Origin: a virus
Length of the DNA stretch: 64,000 nucleotides
Virus record (IMG/VR): IMGVR_UViG_3300035180_000994
Span: 1 to 64,000 of that record
Direction: 5' to 3' (one strand)
Of this stretch, positions 34,552 to 42,456 are shown in pieces. How positions within the stretch are numbered: the stretch's first letter is position 1; each line of letters starts with the position of its first letter. The notes beneath the pieces are model-generated. The model worked only from the letters and a program-made list of their open reading frames with translations, did not search any database and was not told the DNA's origin. The translations under genes were made by a program, and so were the position numbers.

Positions 34552-37500
34552 CGACGGGGCTCTCCTCCATCACCAGGAACTCGTGAGGGATCTCCGTAGA
34601 TCCTACCTTATCAATGCGGATCAGCTCACCCGTAAAGAGATAGACCTGGATGGTGCGGCCCCCGGCGCCCAGGGCGGGGCGGATGGCTTGGATCTCAGCC
34701 ATAGACAAGTCCCGGAGCTGCGGGATGCCGTCGATCAGCTTGGGCACGCGGTTGACCTCCACCTTCGGGGCGGGGAAGTCATCGGCGGGCGTCTCGCTCG
34801 CATCGGCCTCTTGTTGCACTTCAGGGGCTTCTTGTTTCACAAAAGGGCCCTTTTGTTCACTAGGGGGGGCCTCTTGTTTCACGATCTGCACTTCGGGGAT
34901 CTCGTGGTGGATCACCGGACGCTGGACCGGCTCACCCTCGGCGAGGCCCATCCGGCGCTGGTAGTTCACCAGGGTCTCCTCATTGGGGTCGAACTCCTCC
35001 TGCTCTTCGATGGTCCAGTATTCGTGGAGCTGGAGGATGGCGACCAGGGCCTGGACGGCTTCCTTGGTGTCCATGTCTTTCAGCTTCGGGATGTTCACGT
35101 GCACGCGGGGGTGGGTGGTGGCCTTGAGGTAGGCGTAGACCTCCTCCTTGGCCTCCAGGTCGTTCGAGCGCAGGGCCATGACCAGGGCACGGACGGTCTC
35201 GGGGTCGAACACCGGGGGGATATACTTCTCCAGGCCGGGGATCTTGGTGTAGCCCGCAGGGTTGTGGCCGTCGTCACCGGTGAGGTGCTCCTTCACGTCC
35301 CAGCTCTTGCCGTACTCACAGTCGGTCTCGATGGGCACAGGCCACTTCATGGCCGCGTGCATCTCACGGAGCTTCATCAGCCGGACGAGCCGGGGGAGGA
35401 CGAAGGGGACGTATTCGTTCTTGACCGAGAAGTCCACCTCATCGTGGACGGTCGCGTGGCAGAGCAGGATGTCCCCCAGGCCGACACGGATGGCCCAGCG
35501 GTGGATGAAGCCCAGGGCGGCCCGCATGAAGTCACCGGCGAGGCCCTGGAGTGGGGCGTTGACGGAGACGCGCTGGATCTTCCCGATGAACTTCTTGTAG
35601 TCGCCGACGTTGGCCACGCCGGTGCTCTTGTCCATGTACATGGCCTGGGCTTGTGTCAGTAGCTTGTCGGCTTCCTCTTTACGTTTGGCCTTCATGAGGT
35701 CTTCGGCCTTGCGCTTGAGCTTCCAGAAGTCCTGGTAGGCCGCGTAGTGGTGGGCCTCGGGCTTGTATAGCTTCTGGGACCGCATGGCGGAGTTGAAGTC
35801 GATGATGCGCCCGGACTTCGTCTTGCAGAGCATCTTCTCCCGGGCGATTCCCTGCATCATCTGGGCCCACTCAGCGAACTTGGGCACGCCCTCCCAGTAG
35901 CGGCGCACCATCTCGGCGGCCTTCTCCTTGGTGATCGTGGGGTCCGTGGCCTTCATGTTCTCGTAGATCGTGTGCTCAGTCCCTCCGTAGAGCAGGGCGA
36001 AGTTGATGATCTTGGCCAACGACCGCAGCTCTTTCTTGCGTGCCTTGGGGGTGTTCGGGTCGGAGAACTCCGGGAACACGTTCTTGGCCGTCAGGGTGTG
36101 GAAGTCCCCGGTGCCGTAGAGGAACTCGTCGATGAACTTGGGCTCACCGGAGATGTTGGCGGCGACGCGCATCTCGATGTTCGAGTAATCCACCGTGAAG
36201 TAGGTGTAACCCTCGGGGGCGATGAACATCGAGCGGAGGTTGACGACCTCGTTCGCGTCTACCTTCGTGACCTTGTCGAGGGGGATGACCGTGCCGTCTT
36301 CGAGCAGGCAGGGCTTGTCCTTGGCGAGGGACCACCACTCGCCGCAGTAGCGGGCGATGTGCTGCTTGACCACGCGCTTGACGGCCAGACCCTTCAGCTC
36401 CCGGGTCTCCTTGTCCTTCTCGCGGCAGGCAGGGTCCAGGTCGTCCAGTTCCAGGGCGGTGACGGTGTAGGGGTCAAAGGTCTCCCCGAGGTCAGGGAGG
36501 TCCTCCAGGCGCAGGCGCCGGGCGTTGATCCACAGGTTGCCACCCACGGACACGATGGCCTGGGGGTTGAGCCCGAAGCCGCCGTCCTTGAAGAACGTGC
36601 CGCCTTCGGCAGCCAGACGGCCACCGGCCACGGTGCACTGCTTGAACAGGAGCTTGGCCGTGTGGTCGCGGGGGTCGTAGCGGAGGTGGTCCGGGTGCAG
36701 GGCGGAGTATTCGCGGAACTTCACCAAGGTAGTGAGGAACGGGTGGTTCTTGTCCCGCTTCAGCAGCTCCTCGATCACGTCGGCATCCGCTGAGGGGGCG
36801 CCGGTCTTCCCCGACCGCTTGACGACCGGGAGCTTGAGCTGCTCGAAGAGGACCCGGGCAAGCTGCTCGTTCGAGCCGGGGTTGAAGTCGGGGTTGCCCA
36901 CGATCTCGCACAGCTCGGCCTTGTATTGGTCCAGCTTCTCCCGGTGCCATGCCACGGTCTTGGTCAGGGCCTTCACGTCGATGAGGGGGCGCTGGCGCTC
37001 CACCCAGCCCAGGGCGTCGGCCAGCTCATGGTCGATCTTGTGCACGTAGCGCATCTTGATCGCCTGCTCGTGCATCTTCTCGCAGAGGAGCCACGTGGTG
37101 ATGCCGTCAGCGCCAGCGTAGAGGACGGCCAGCTCCGTGGGGATCCAGTTGAACGGAGCGAGGACCATGCGGTAGCCGGTCTTCCCCGTCTTGGGGTTGA
37201 CGGCGCGGATCTTCACTTTGGCGATCTCATCCAGCTCGATCTGGTCGATGCCCAGCTCACGCTCAGATAGGGCCTTCAGCCCGGCGGACTCGAAGGAGCC
37301 GGTGTCCTCGTCCACCTCGGACTTTGGGTCGAGGAGGAAGTGGTCGATCTGGGCGTCCTCCCAGTAGGGGTAGGGCCGGAACGTGTATCCGCCGAACTGG
37401 GCGAACATCATGATCTCGCGGTCATACTTCCCGTTGAAGAAGCGGAGGAGGCACTTGTCGAAGAAGGGCTGGAGGATCGACCGGACCACGTCGGGGTCGA

Positions 37501-38404
37501 GGTTCTTGCCGTCCTCATGGCTCAGGGGGACGTAGAGGCCCTCGATGCCATCGGCGGACAGGCAGATGCCTGCTATGGCCGCCTGGGGCTCACCGTTGAC
37601 CATGCGGGTGTCGAGGCCCGAGGCCCCGCCGTTGGCCGCGTAGTTCTCGGTGTCCACTGCGACCGCAGGCATCCACTCGTCGGTGCGGGGGACCTGCCGG
37701 TAGAGGGACTTGTCCGCTAGGGTCCGGGCCACCCAGGACTCCAGCTCGGCGGGGGACTGCACGAGGCGCAGGGCCTTCGATGCCATCCAGGGCCGGATCA
37801 GGGTGCCTCGGTCGAGCTTCTCCAGCTTCTCCTCGAAGGCTTCCCGCAGGGTCTTCGGGCTGGGCTTCTCCTTCTTGGGCTTAGGCTCCTTCTTGGGCTT
37901 CAGGGCCTTGGCGCCCTCAGCGTCGTCAGGCAGCGCCACCCGCTTGGCGCGGACGGTCTTCACGGACAGGGCGGGCTGGGCCTCCAGGGGGGTGTGGGGC
38001 ACCCAGCCCGGCCATCCCTCAGGCTCGTCGGCCTCAGAGAGCATCCCGCAGGAGATCCAGGTGATGTAGGGGTCCTCGACCTCGTCGTAGTTGTCATCGG
38101 CGACCGTGGCCCTCCACAACACCTCCAGGATCTGCAAGGGGGTGGGGAAGGGTACGGAACAGTCGGTCTTCAACTGCTGGTAGAAGTCCTCCAGGACCTC
38201 CAGGCAAGACGGGTATTCGTTGAGGTTGTCGGTGTTGAACTCCCCGGCACGCAGCACGGCCAGGAAGGACTCAGCCTTCTCCGCTTCGAGGTCAGCCATC
38301 CGCTCGGCGAACGCCTTGATCAACGCCACCTTGGAGGTGGGCTTGGCCTTCTTCTTCGGGAATAGGACGGACTCGGGTTCGGGCAGGGTATCGGTCATGC
38401 TCAT
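34538..38404 (-). CDS. Family A DNA polymerase with 3'-5' exonuclease and C-terminal extension
   Basis: 1288 residues. Exonuclease motifs: VAVDTEN (Asp251, Glu253), FFNGKYDREIM (Asp328) and YAGADGITTW (Tyr/Asp ~429-433). Polymerase motif A is VDYSNIEMR (~738-746), motif B RSLAKIINFALLYG (~794-807) and motif C TVHDEVDF (~985-991). Residues ~1040-1288 form an extra tail with Gln/Glu-rich KQEAP repeats, and 1-200 include a KEPKPKKEKPSPK linker. It would replicate phage DNA with the clamp, loader and primase encoded here. It starts after a terminator and a GGGTATCATC-like element. Confidence 0.93.
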   Translation of the reverse strand: MSMTDTLPEPESVLFPKKKAKPTSKVALIKAFAERMADLEAEKAESFLAVLRAGEFNTDNLNEYPSCLEVLEDFYQQLKTDCSVPFPTPLQILEVLWRATVADDNYDEVEDPYITWISCGMLSEADEPEGWPGWVPHTPLEAQPALSVKTVRAKRVALPDDAEGAKALKPKKEPKPKKEKPSPKTLREAFEEKLEKLDRGTLIRPWMASKALRLVQSPAELESWVARTLADKSLYRQVPRTDEWMPAVAVDTENYAANGGASGLDTRMVNGEPQAAIAGICLSADGIEGLYVPLSHEDGKNLDPDVVRSILQPFFDKCLLRFFNGKYDREIMMFAQFGGYTFRPYPYWEDAQIDHFLLDPKSEVDEDTGSFESAGLKALSERELGIDQIELDEIAKVKIRAVNPKTGKTGYRMVLAPFNWIPTELAVLYAGADGITTWLLCEKMHEQAIKMRYVHKIDHELADALGWVERQRPLIDVKALTKTVAWHREKLDQYKAELCEIVGNPDFNPGSNEQLARVLFEQLKLPVVKRSGKTGAPSADADVIEELLKRDKNHPFLTTLVKFREYSALHPDHLRYDPRDHTAKLLFKQCTVAGGRLAAEGGTFFKDGGFGLNPQAIVSVGGNLWINARRLRLEDLPDLGETFDPYTVTALELDDLDPACREKDKETRELKGLAVKRVVKQHIARYCGEWWSLAKDKPCLLEDGTVIPLDKVTKVDANEVVNLRSMFIAPEGYTYFTVDYSNIEMRVAANISGEPKFIDEFLYGTGDFHTLTAKNVFPEFSDPNTPKARKKELRSLAKIINFALLYGGTEHTIYENMKATDPTITKEKAAEMVRRYWEGVPKFAEWAQMMQGIAREKMLCKTKSGRIIDFNSAMRSQKLYKPEAHHYAAYQDFWKLKRKAEDLMKAKRKEEADKLLTQAQAMYMDKSTGVANVGDYKKFIGKIQRVSVNAPLQGLAGDFMRAALGFIHRWAIRVGLGDILLCHATVHDEVDFSVKNEYVPFVLPRLVRLMKLREMHAAMKWPVPIETDCEYGKSWDVKEHLTGDDGHNPAGYTKIPGLEKYIPPVFDPETVRALVMALRSNDLEAKEEVYAYLKATTHPRVHVNIPKLKDMDTKEAVQALVAILQLHEYWTIEEQEEFDPNEETLVNYQRRMGLAEGEPVQRPVIHHEIPEVQIVKQEAPPSEQKGPFVKQEAPEVQQEADASETPADDFPAPKVEVNRVPKLIDGIPQLRDLSMAEIQAIRPALGAGGRTIQVYLFTGELIRIDKVGSTEIPHEFLVMEESPVDVPS

Positions 38405-38418
38405 TGGTGCTCCACAGG

Positions 38419-38428
38419 GATGATACCG
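38419..38428 (-). promoter_or_regulatory. Element (CCGGTATCATC) upstream of DNA polymerase
   Basis: Near-perfect copy (one G lost at its 5' side) 14 bases before the polymerase ATG at 38404 and directly after terminator 38438-38468. Confidence 0.5.
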
Positions 38429-38437
38429 GCCACTAGA

Positions 38438-38468
38438 GACAAACAGGCGGACCCGAGGATCCGCCTGT
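38438..38468 (-). terminator. Rho-independent terminator after NDK
   Basis: Minus-strand ACAGGCGGA pairs with TCCGCCTGT (9 bp), followed by TTGT. It separates the NDK gene (stop 38490) from the polymerase gene. Confidence 0.8.
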
Positions 38469-38489
38469 AGCTACTATGTAGCGCACCGA

Positions 38490-38903
38490 TCAGCCGAAGA
38501 AGTAGTGGGCTTCCCGGAAGGCTGCCTCAGGGCTGTCAGAACCGTGCACGACGTTGGCCGGGCGGTTCTCGGGGTCGTTGGAGCCCCACTTCGTGCGGAT
38601 GTCAGGCATGGCGGTGTTCCGCCACCAGTTCAGGGCGTCGGGGCCTTCGATGACCGCGACGGTGACGGCCCCGCTCATGTTGTGGGCCGCGTTCTTCTCG
38701 TAGTAGGGCCGCCCGAGGTGGGAGTAGTAGAGGGCGCGGACCTGGGTATCAGTGAGGAGCACGGGGTGGGCGTGCACCTGGAACCCGGCGGACCGGATCA
38801 TCTCCAGGATGTCATGGGTGTGGTGGCAGCCGTCGGGCTTGACCATGGCGAAGGTGAAGTCCCCGGGCTTCAGGCCCAGGAGGTAGTCGATGAAAGATCC
38901 CAT
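38490..38903 (-). CDS. ndk: Nucleoside diphosphate kinase
   Basis: 137 residues matching NDK: FAMVKPDGCHHTHDIL (start strand with Lys), GRPYYEKNAAHNMSGAVTVAVIEG, and NVVHGSDSPEAAFREAHYFF with the phosphorylated His in HGSDS. It transfers phosphate from ATP to other nucleoside diphosphates, supplying dNTPs. Its ATG shares one base with the stop of the dCMP deaminase, so the two nucleotide-pool genes are coupled. A terminator follows. Phage-encoded NDK is uncommon. Confidence 0.9.
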   Translation of the reverse strand: MGSFIDYLLGLKPGDFTFAMVKPDGCHHTHDILEMIRSAGFQVHAHPVLLTDTQVRALYYSHLGRPYYEKNAAHNMSGAVTVAVIEGPDALNWWRNTAMPDIRTKWGSNDPENRPANVVHGSDSPEAAFREAHYFFG

Positions 38904-39748
38904 CAGTTGGCTCCAGAAGAAGGTTGTAGGTAGAAGGGTTGGGGGGTTTGCTGCTGCCAGTCAACCCCATAGTGCTCTATCCATTCAGCGCGGGCGGTTG
39001 TCTCAGCGGGGGGCATGGACGTGTAGGGTTTGAGGTAACGAACGCGGCGCACACCGGCGATCAGTAACTCTTTGGTGCAACCTAAACAAGGTTCGTGAGT
39101 TACGAACGCGGTGTATGGGGCAGCGTTTCGGGAAGATAGAGCGTTCTGCTCAGCATGGAGGGTTCGGACACACCGGCAGTTCTCGTTGCAGTGGTTCTCG
39201 TTGCAGTGGGGCATCCCCGGCCCGGCGCCGTTGTAACCCATACCTGCCACGCGGCCCTCCTTGGTGAGGAGGACACACCCGACCTTCAGGCGGCAGCAGG
39301 TGCCAAGCCCGGCGATCTGGAGAGCGATCTGGCCGTAGGTGAAGTCCTTCAGGTCCTGGCGTCGGGGATCCTTCCCCTGGACAGCCAAGGCCATGTAGTC
39401 GCGGCTGGGGATGTCATCGGGGGCGGGCTCAATGAACGAGACCTGGACCGGGGGCTTGGGCCCCACGGTGCCCCGGGGCAGCAGCCCTTGGAGCTTGGCC
39501 CTCCAGGCTTCCGTGTAAGGCTCCAGGCCCTCCAAGGCTGGGATCTCTCCACCATGGAAGCCTCCGCCCGCCACGGGGCGCATGGGGGCCGGTGAACAGG
39601 TGCCAGTGGTCTTCGGGGGGACTGCCGGGGGCGCTCCTGGCTTGGGGGCCGGGCCGGAGTAGCCCCCGAGCTTCGTTGGACCACCCAGGCTGTCGGGCTG
39701 CTTGGCCTCTTCAGGCTTGTCGGCCTTCTTCCAAAACTTCCAGGTCAT
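38903..39748 (-). CDS. Deoxycytidylate deaminase with N-terminal extension
   Basis: The C-terminal ~165 residues hold the zinc deaminase core: GCVLLTKEGRVAGMGYNGAG, RTLHAEQNALS (His-Ala-Glu) and THEPCLGCTKELLIAGVRRV (PCxxC). Two further Cys/His positions (HCNENHCNENC) suit the regulatory zinc of dCMP deaminases. It converts dCMP to dUMP for ThyX. The first ~110 residues are Pro-rich, with PKPGAPPAVPPKTTGTC, and have no obvious role. Good AGGAGG site. Confidence 0.85.
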   Translation of the reverse strand: MTWKFWKKADKPEEAKQPDSLGGPTKLGGYSGPAPKPGAPPAVPPKTTGTCSPAPMRPVAGGGFHGGEIPALEGLEPYTEAWRAKLQGLLPRGTVGPKPPVQVSFIEPAPDDIPSRDYMALAVQGKDPRRQDLKDFTYGQIALQIAGLGTCCRLKVGCVLLTKEGRVAGMGYNGAGPGMPHCNENHCNENCRCVRTLHAEQNALSSRNAAPYTAFVTHEPCLGCTKELLIAGVRRVRYLKPYTSMPPAETTARAEWIEHYGVDWQQQTPQPFYLQPSSGAN

Positions 39749-39763
39749 CGGGGACCTCCTGAT

Positions 39764-39952
39764 TCAGTGCCGCCACTGAGCCATGTAGGCTTTTCGCCGG
39801 GCCAGGGACTCTTTGAGGGTTGTCGTCTTGGGCTTGGGGGCGGGGGCGGCGCAGTGGGGGCAGTTCGTCTCGTCGAGCTTCCGCCCGCCGCCGCAGTGAT
39901 CGCAGTGGCCAGTTGTAATCTTGGGCTTGCCGGGGGCGTCAGTGATGACCAT
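39764..39952 (-). CDS. Small zinc-ribbon protein (62 aa)
   Basis: ATG at 39952 gives MVITDAPGKPKITTGHCDHCGGG, with CDHCGGGRKLDETNCPHC as a C-x2-C-x10-C-x2-C zinc ribbon. A basic tail (KESLARRKAYMAQWRH) follows. Sits between the kinase and deaminase genes, so it may assist nucleotide or transcription functions, but this is only context. Confidence 0.6.
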   Translation of the reverse strand: MVITDAPGKPKITTGHCDHCGGGRKLDETNCPHCAAPAPKPKTTTLKESLARRKAYMAQWRH

Positions 39953-40088
39953 GGCCGCCTTTCCGAGAGAGCAGACCTCTGCCCTCTGGTGTCTCCAGGA
40001 GCACACTCAGCGTCGAACGAGTAGGGGCCACACCTAACGTGAGGTCAAGGACCATGGGACGAGGTGGGAGAGGAGAGGGGACGGACAT
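39939..40088 (-). CDS. Possible small ORF (49 aa) filling the gap
   Basis: An ATG at 40088 overlaps the TGA of the kinase gene (TGATG), and the frame stays open to TGA at 39939-39941, overlapping the zinc-ribbon gene by 14 bases. The product is Pro/Leu/Arg-rich (MSVPSPLPPRPMVLDLTLGV), without a recognisable domain. The coupling is suggestive, but composition is not convincing; it could be a non-coding leader. Confidence 0.3.
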   Translation of the reverse strand: MSVPSPLPPRPMVLDLTLGVAPTRSTLSVLLETPEGRGLLSRKGGHGHH

Positions 40089-40555
40089 CAGCGCGGGACC
40101 TGTCGGGCGTTGATCACGTCGGACATCATCTCGTCGGCGCCGAGGACCACGTGCTCACAGCCCTCCTGGTCTTCCAGCTCGGTGATGAAGCCCGCCCAGT
40201 TGCTGCCGATCATGGTCACGAAGTCCTCGGAGCTGCCCCGGCGCCGATAACGTTCGAGGTATTCCGCCCGGAGATCCATCTCAGGGTAGACGAGGGTGAA
40301 GGGGATCCCGGCGGCGACCAAGGCATCGCGGACGGCCTTGTGGCTGGAGACGAAGATGATGTCCACCTGCCCGATCTTGTCCTTGACGTGTTGGATGTAG
40401 TTTCCAGGGAAGTCCGGGGAGCGCACACCAGGGCTCGCCCAGGAGAACAGGGAGCTGTCGCTGTCGAGCACCACCTGATCCGGGCCCTGGTTGGCGTAGA
40501 CCCAGGTCTTGCCCGTGCCCGGGAAGGCGGAGACGACTAGCGTGTCCTTGCTCAT
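40088..40555 (-). CDS. P-loop kinase-like protein (155 aa)
   Basis: Walker A is SAFPGTGKTW at ~9-18, followed by a strand ending LDSDSS and IIFVSSHKAVRDALVAAGI. The central region VYPEMDLRAEYLERYRRRG and NWAGFITELEDQEGC resembles a common phage family of small P-loop nucleotide kinases. No substrate can be named. The start overlaps the upstream stop by four bases. A GGGTATCATC copy lies 29 bases upstream, within the membrane-protein ORF. Confidence 0.7.
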   Translation of the reverse strand: MSKDTLVVSAFPGTGKTWVYANQGPDQVVLDSDSSLFSWASPGVRSPDFPGNYIQHVKDKIGQVDIIFVSSHKAVRDALVAAGIPFTLVYPEMDLRAEYLERYRRRGSSEDFVTMIGSNWAGFITELEDQEGCEHVVLGADEMMSDVINARQVPR

Positions 40556-40740
40556 TTTTCCCTCGTGAAGATCAAGTAGGTAATGATGATACCCCAGATC
40601 AGAAGGGTGGTCACATCGACGATGAACATCGTGCGGGCCCAGGCGGGTTTGCTCGTTAGGGCGCCGGTGAAGCGCATCGTCGCGGGGATCAACCAGCCGG
40701 TCAGACCGTAGATGATCGGGATGAGGGTTGAACGCCTCAT
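40552..40740 (-). CDS. Small membrane protein, two TM segments (62 aa)
   Basis: MRRSTLIPIIYGLTGWLIPA gives a first membrane segment, and TMFIVDVTTLLIWGIIITYL a second, with basic ends (RR at the N-terminus, TREK at the C-terminus). Small size and no other domain. Overlaps the kinase start by four bases. Function unknown; a lysis or envelope role is possible but unsupported. Confidence 0.6.
   Translation of the reverse strand: MRRSTLIPIIYGLTGWLIPATMRFTGALTSKPAWARTMFIVDVTTLLIWGIIITYLIFTREK
40585..40594 (-). promoter_or_regulatory. GGGTATCATC copy inside the membrane-protein ORF, upstream of the kinase
   Basis: Perfect copy that is also coding (WGIII region) and lies 29 bases before the kinase start at 40555. 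It may be functional or chance. Confidence 0.35.
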
Positions 40741-41126
40741 ACAGGACCTGGGGTGACGATGATGTTCGTGCGGGGATCCGCCCAGAGACTGGCGTCCACC
40801 ATGGCCTTCGTCGCCTGGAAGACCGCCGTGTTGAACTGCTCGGGGGCGAACTTGGGGGTGCAGGAGCAGAAGGCGCTCAGGCTGTTCCGGCCCGCGACGT
40901 TCAGGGAGAGCTTGCCATCCTCGGTCGTCTCGCAGGTGACCACCACATCGGTGTAGCCAGCGGCGCTCAGGTTCTTGGTCACGAAGTCCAGGACATCCAT
41001 GGGCGGCAGGGTGACCGGCGAGGGGATGAACGGGATGACCTCGGTCTGGACGGGCTCGGGAACAGGGGCGTCAGCACTGAGGGGTGCGACGGCCCTGGCG
41101 GCGCAGGTCTTCTTGGGGGTGGCCAT
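40737..41126 (-). CDS. Hypothetical protein (129 aa)
   Basis: MATPKKTCAARAVAPLSADA leads to a Pro/Val-rich segment (VIPFIPSPVTLPPMD) and a small alpha/beta domain (VLDFVTKNLSAAGYTDVVVT, FCSCTPKFAPEQFNTAVFQA). GGAG site. It may be an accessory of ThyX or kinases, but no family is recognised. Confidence 0.6.
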   Translation of the reverse strand: MATPKKTCAARAVAPLSADAPVPEPVQTEVIPFIPSPVTLPPMDVLDFVTKNLSAAGYTDVVVTCETTEDGKLSLNVAGRNSLSAFCSCTPKFAPEQFNTAVFQATKAMVDASLWADPRTNIIVTPGPV

Positions 41127-41134
41127 GGAGGCTC

Positions 41135-41392
41135 CTAGTCAAAGGCGTGCGGTTTGGCCTCGAAGGGGTTGGAGTTCCACTTGGATGCATCGTAGATCAA
41201 GGTATTCCCAATGTAGCCGAGGACACCCAGGTCTTTCCACACACCAGTAGCGGGGTGGACGACGTTCAGAGGGGAGAACCCCCGGAGGTCGCCGAACTCT
41301 TCAGCGGTGAGGACGACGGGGTTGTGGGCAAGTTGGGCAGCCTCGACCTTGGCGAACAGGGCGTCGGTGTCGATCACGAGGAGCTGGGTCAT
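41135..41392 (-). CDS. Hypothetical protein (85 aa)
   Basis: ATG at 41392 overlaps the stop of thyX (ATGA). MTQLLVIDTDALFAKVEAAQ, then NPVVLTAEEFGDLRGFSPL and YIGNTLIYDASKWNSNPFE. A compact alpha/beta protein. Similar short proteins occur in phages, but I cannot name the family. Coupled expression with thyX. Confidence 0.6.
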   Translation of the reverse strand: MTQLLVIDTDALFAKVEAAQLAHNPVVLTAEEFGDLRGFSPLNVVHPATGVWKDLGVLGYIGNTLIYDASKWNSNPFEAKPHAFD

Positions 41393-42147
41393 TGTCCAGC
41401 CTCCACCTGGATGCCCAGGCGGCTGGCCGTCCAGATGTCCTCGAAGAGGACGGGGACGATCTCGTGTAGTTGGCGCAGGACCTCGCGGGCGATGACCTGC
41501 ATGTCGGGGTGGGCGCTGCCGGGCGTGCGGAGGCCACAGAAGTGCCGGAGGGCCCGGAGGTTCATCGTGGTCACGATCTCGGTCTTGCAGTCGTTGGGGA
41601 GGAAGCCACGGGCCTCCTGGGGCTTCCACTGGAACCGCTCCAGGGCCTTGATATAGAGGCCGAACTCCGTGACCATACCCTCGTGCCAGAAGATGTTCAT
41701 GTTCGGGTCGTTGTATTTGAGCAGGTGCCAGGGGAGGATCGCCTGGGGCGGCCTCTTCCCGTAGGAGACGTAGCGGGTGGACTCCTGGGTGTAGGAGGCC
41801 AGCCGATGCCGGACCAGCTCATGGGTGACGCCTCGGCAGGTCACGATCCGGAACGTGAAGCCAACGTGCTCCAGTGTGGACTCGTGCTTCAGGCTCATGA
41901 TGTGGCTGAGGACCTTTTTATGGCTGTCGGGGCCGATCTTGTCCTCGGACTTGTAGGCGGTGCGGATCGCCATCTCCAGGAAGCGCATGATCTCCTCGCC
42001 GTCGCGCATCGGGGAGATCAGCTCCACCGTGGGGACGAGAACTTCGACACCCTTCGTGGTTGGGAACAAGCCCATGGCTCGGCTGACATCGAAGTAGCTG
42101 GCCAGGGCCTCAAGGGGGTTGGGAACGTCTACGGGCGTGAACTGCAT
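41389..42147 (-). CDS. thyX: Flavin-dependent thymidylate synthase
   Basis: ATG at 42147 has GGAGG upstream; an in-frame ATG in the GGGTATCATC element is rejected because it would begin inside the regulatory region. 252 residues with the ThyX signature RHRLASYTQESTR (RHRxxSxxxxSxR), plus HESTLEHVGFTFRI and NLRALRHFCGLR. The enzyme makes dTMP from dUMP with FAD and methylenetetrahydrofolate. Together with the deaminase it supplies thymidylate. Confidence 0.93.
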   Translation of the reverse strand: MQFTPVDVPNPLEALASYFDVSRAMGLFPTTKGVEVLVPTVELISPMRDGEEIMRFLEMAIRTAYKSEDKIGPDSHKKVLSHIMSLKHESTLEHVGFTFRIVTCRGVTHELVRHRLASYTQESTRYVSYGKRPPQAILPWHLLKYNDPNMNIFWHEGMVTEFGLYIKALERFQWKPQEARGFLPNDCKTEIVTTMNLRALRHFCGLRTPGSAHPDMQVIAREVLRQLHEIVPVLFEDIWTASRLGIQVEAGQ

Positions 42148-42165
42148 ATGGGTGTCCTCCACCCA

Positions 42166-42175
42166 GATGATACCC
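42166..42175 (-). promoter_or_regulatory. GGGTATCATC element upstream of thyX
   Basis: Perfect copy preceded by AAGTAGCTGGT and followed by TGGGTGGAGG, 18 bases before the thyX ATG. Nearly identical to the copy at 43121. Confidence 0.55.
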
Positions 42176-42180
42176 ACCAG

Positions 42181-42447
42181 CTACTTGATTTTCTTCCCGG
42201 TCAGACGGAAAAGCACCCGCTCGGCGGCCTCGACCTCCATGCGGTCCACACGGGTCAGGACGGGGTCCTCCCCGTCTACGTGGACCAGCCCAGTCAGGAA
42301 GCCATCCTCGATGGCCTTCACGACCAACCACATACCTCTGTAGGCGGAGTCAGAGCGCGGGCAGATGCGGACGACGCTGTTGATCTGGACGCGGCGGCGG
42401 TCAGTTTTCGGTTGGAACAGACTGGGGAAGTGTTCCTGGACCGACAT
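42181..42447 (-). CDS. Hypothetical protein (88 aa)
   Basis: MSVQEHFPSLFQPKTDRRRV, then VQINSVVRICPRSDSAYRGM and LVVKAIEDGFLTGLVHVDGE. Beta-rich KOW/SH3-like small fold is possible (VVRICPRS...GMWLVVKAIEDG). Not assigned. It lies between thyX and the primase zinc-domain gene. Confidence 0.6.
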   Translation of the reverse strand: MSVQEHFPSLFQPKTDRRRVQINSVVRICPRSDSAYRGMWLVVKAIEDGFLTGLVHVDGEDPVLTRVDRMEVEAAERVLFRLTGKKIK

Positions 42448-42456
42448 GACAGCACC

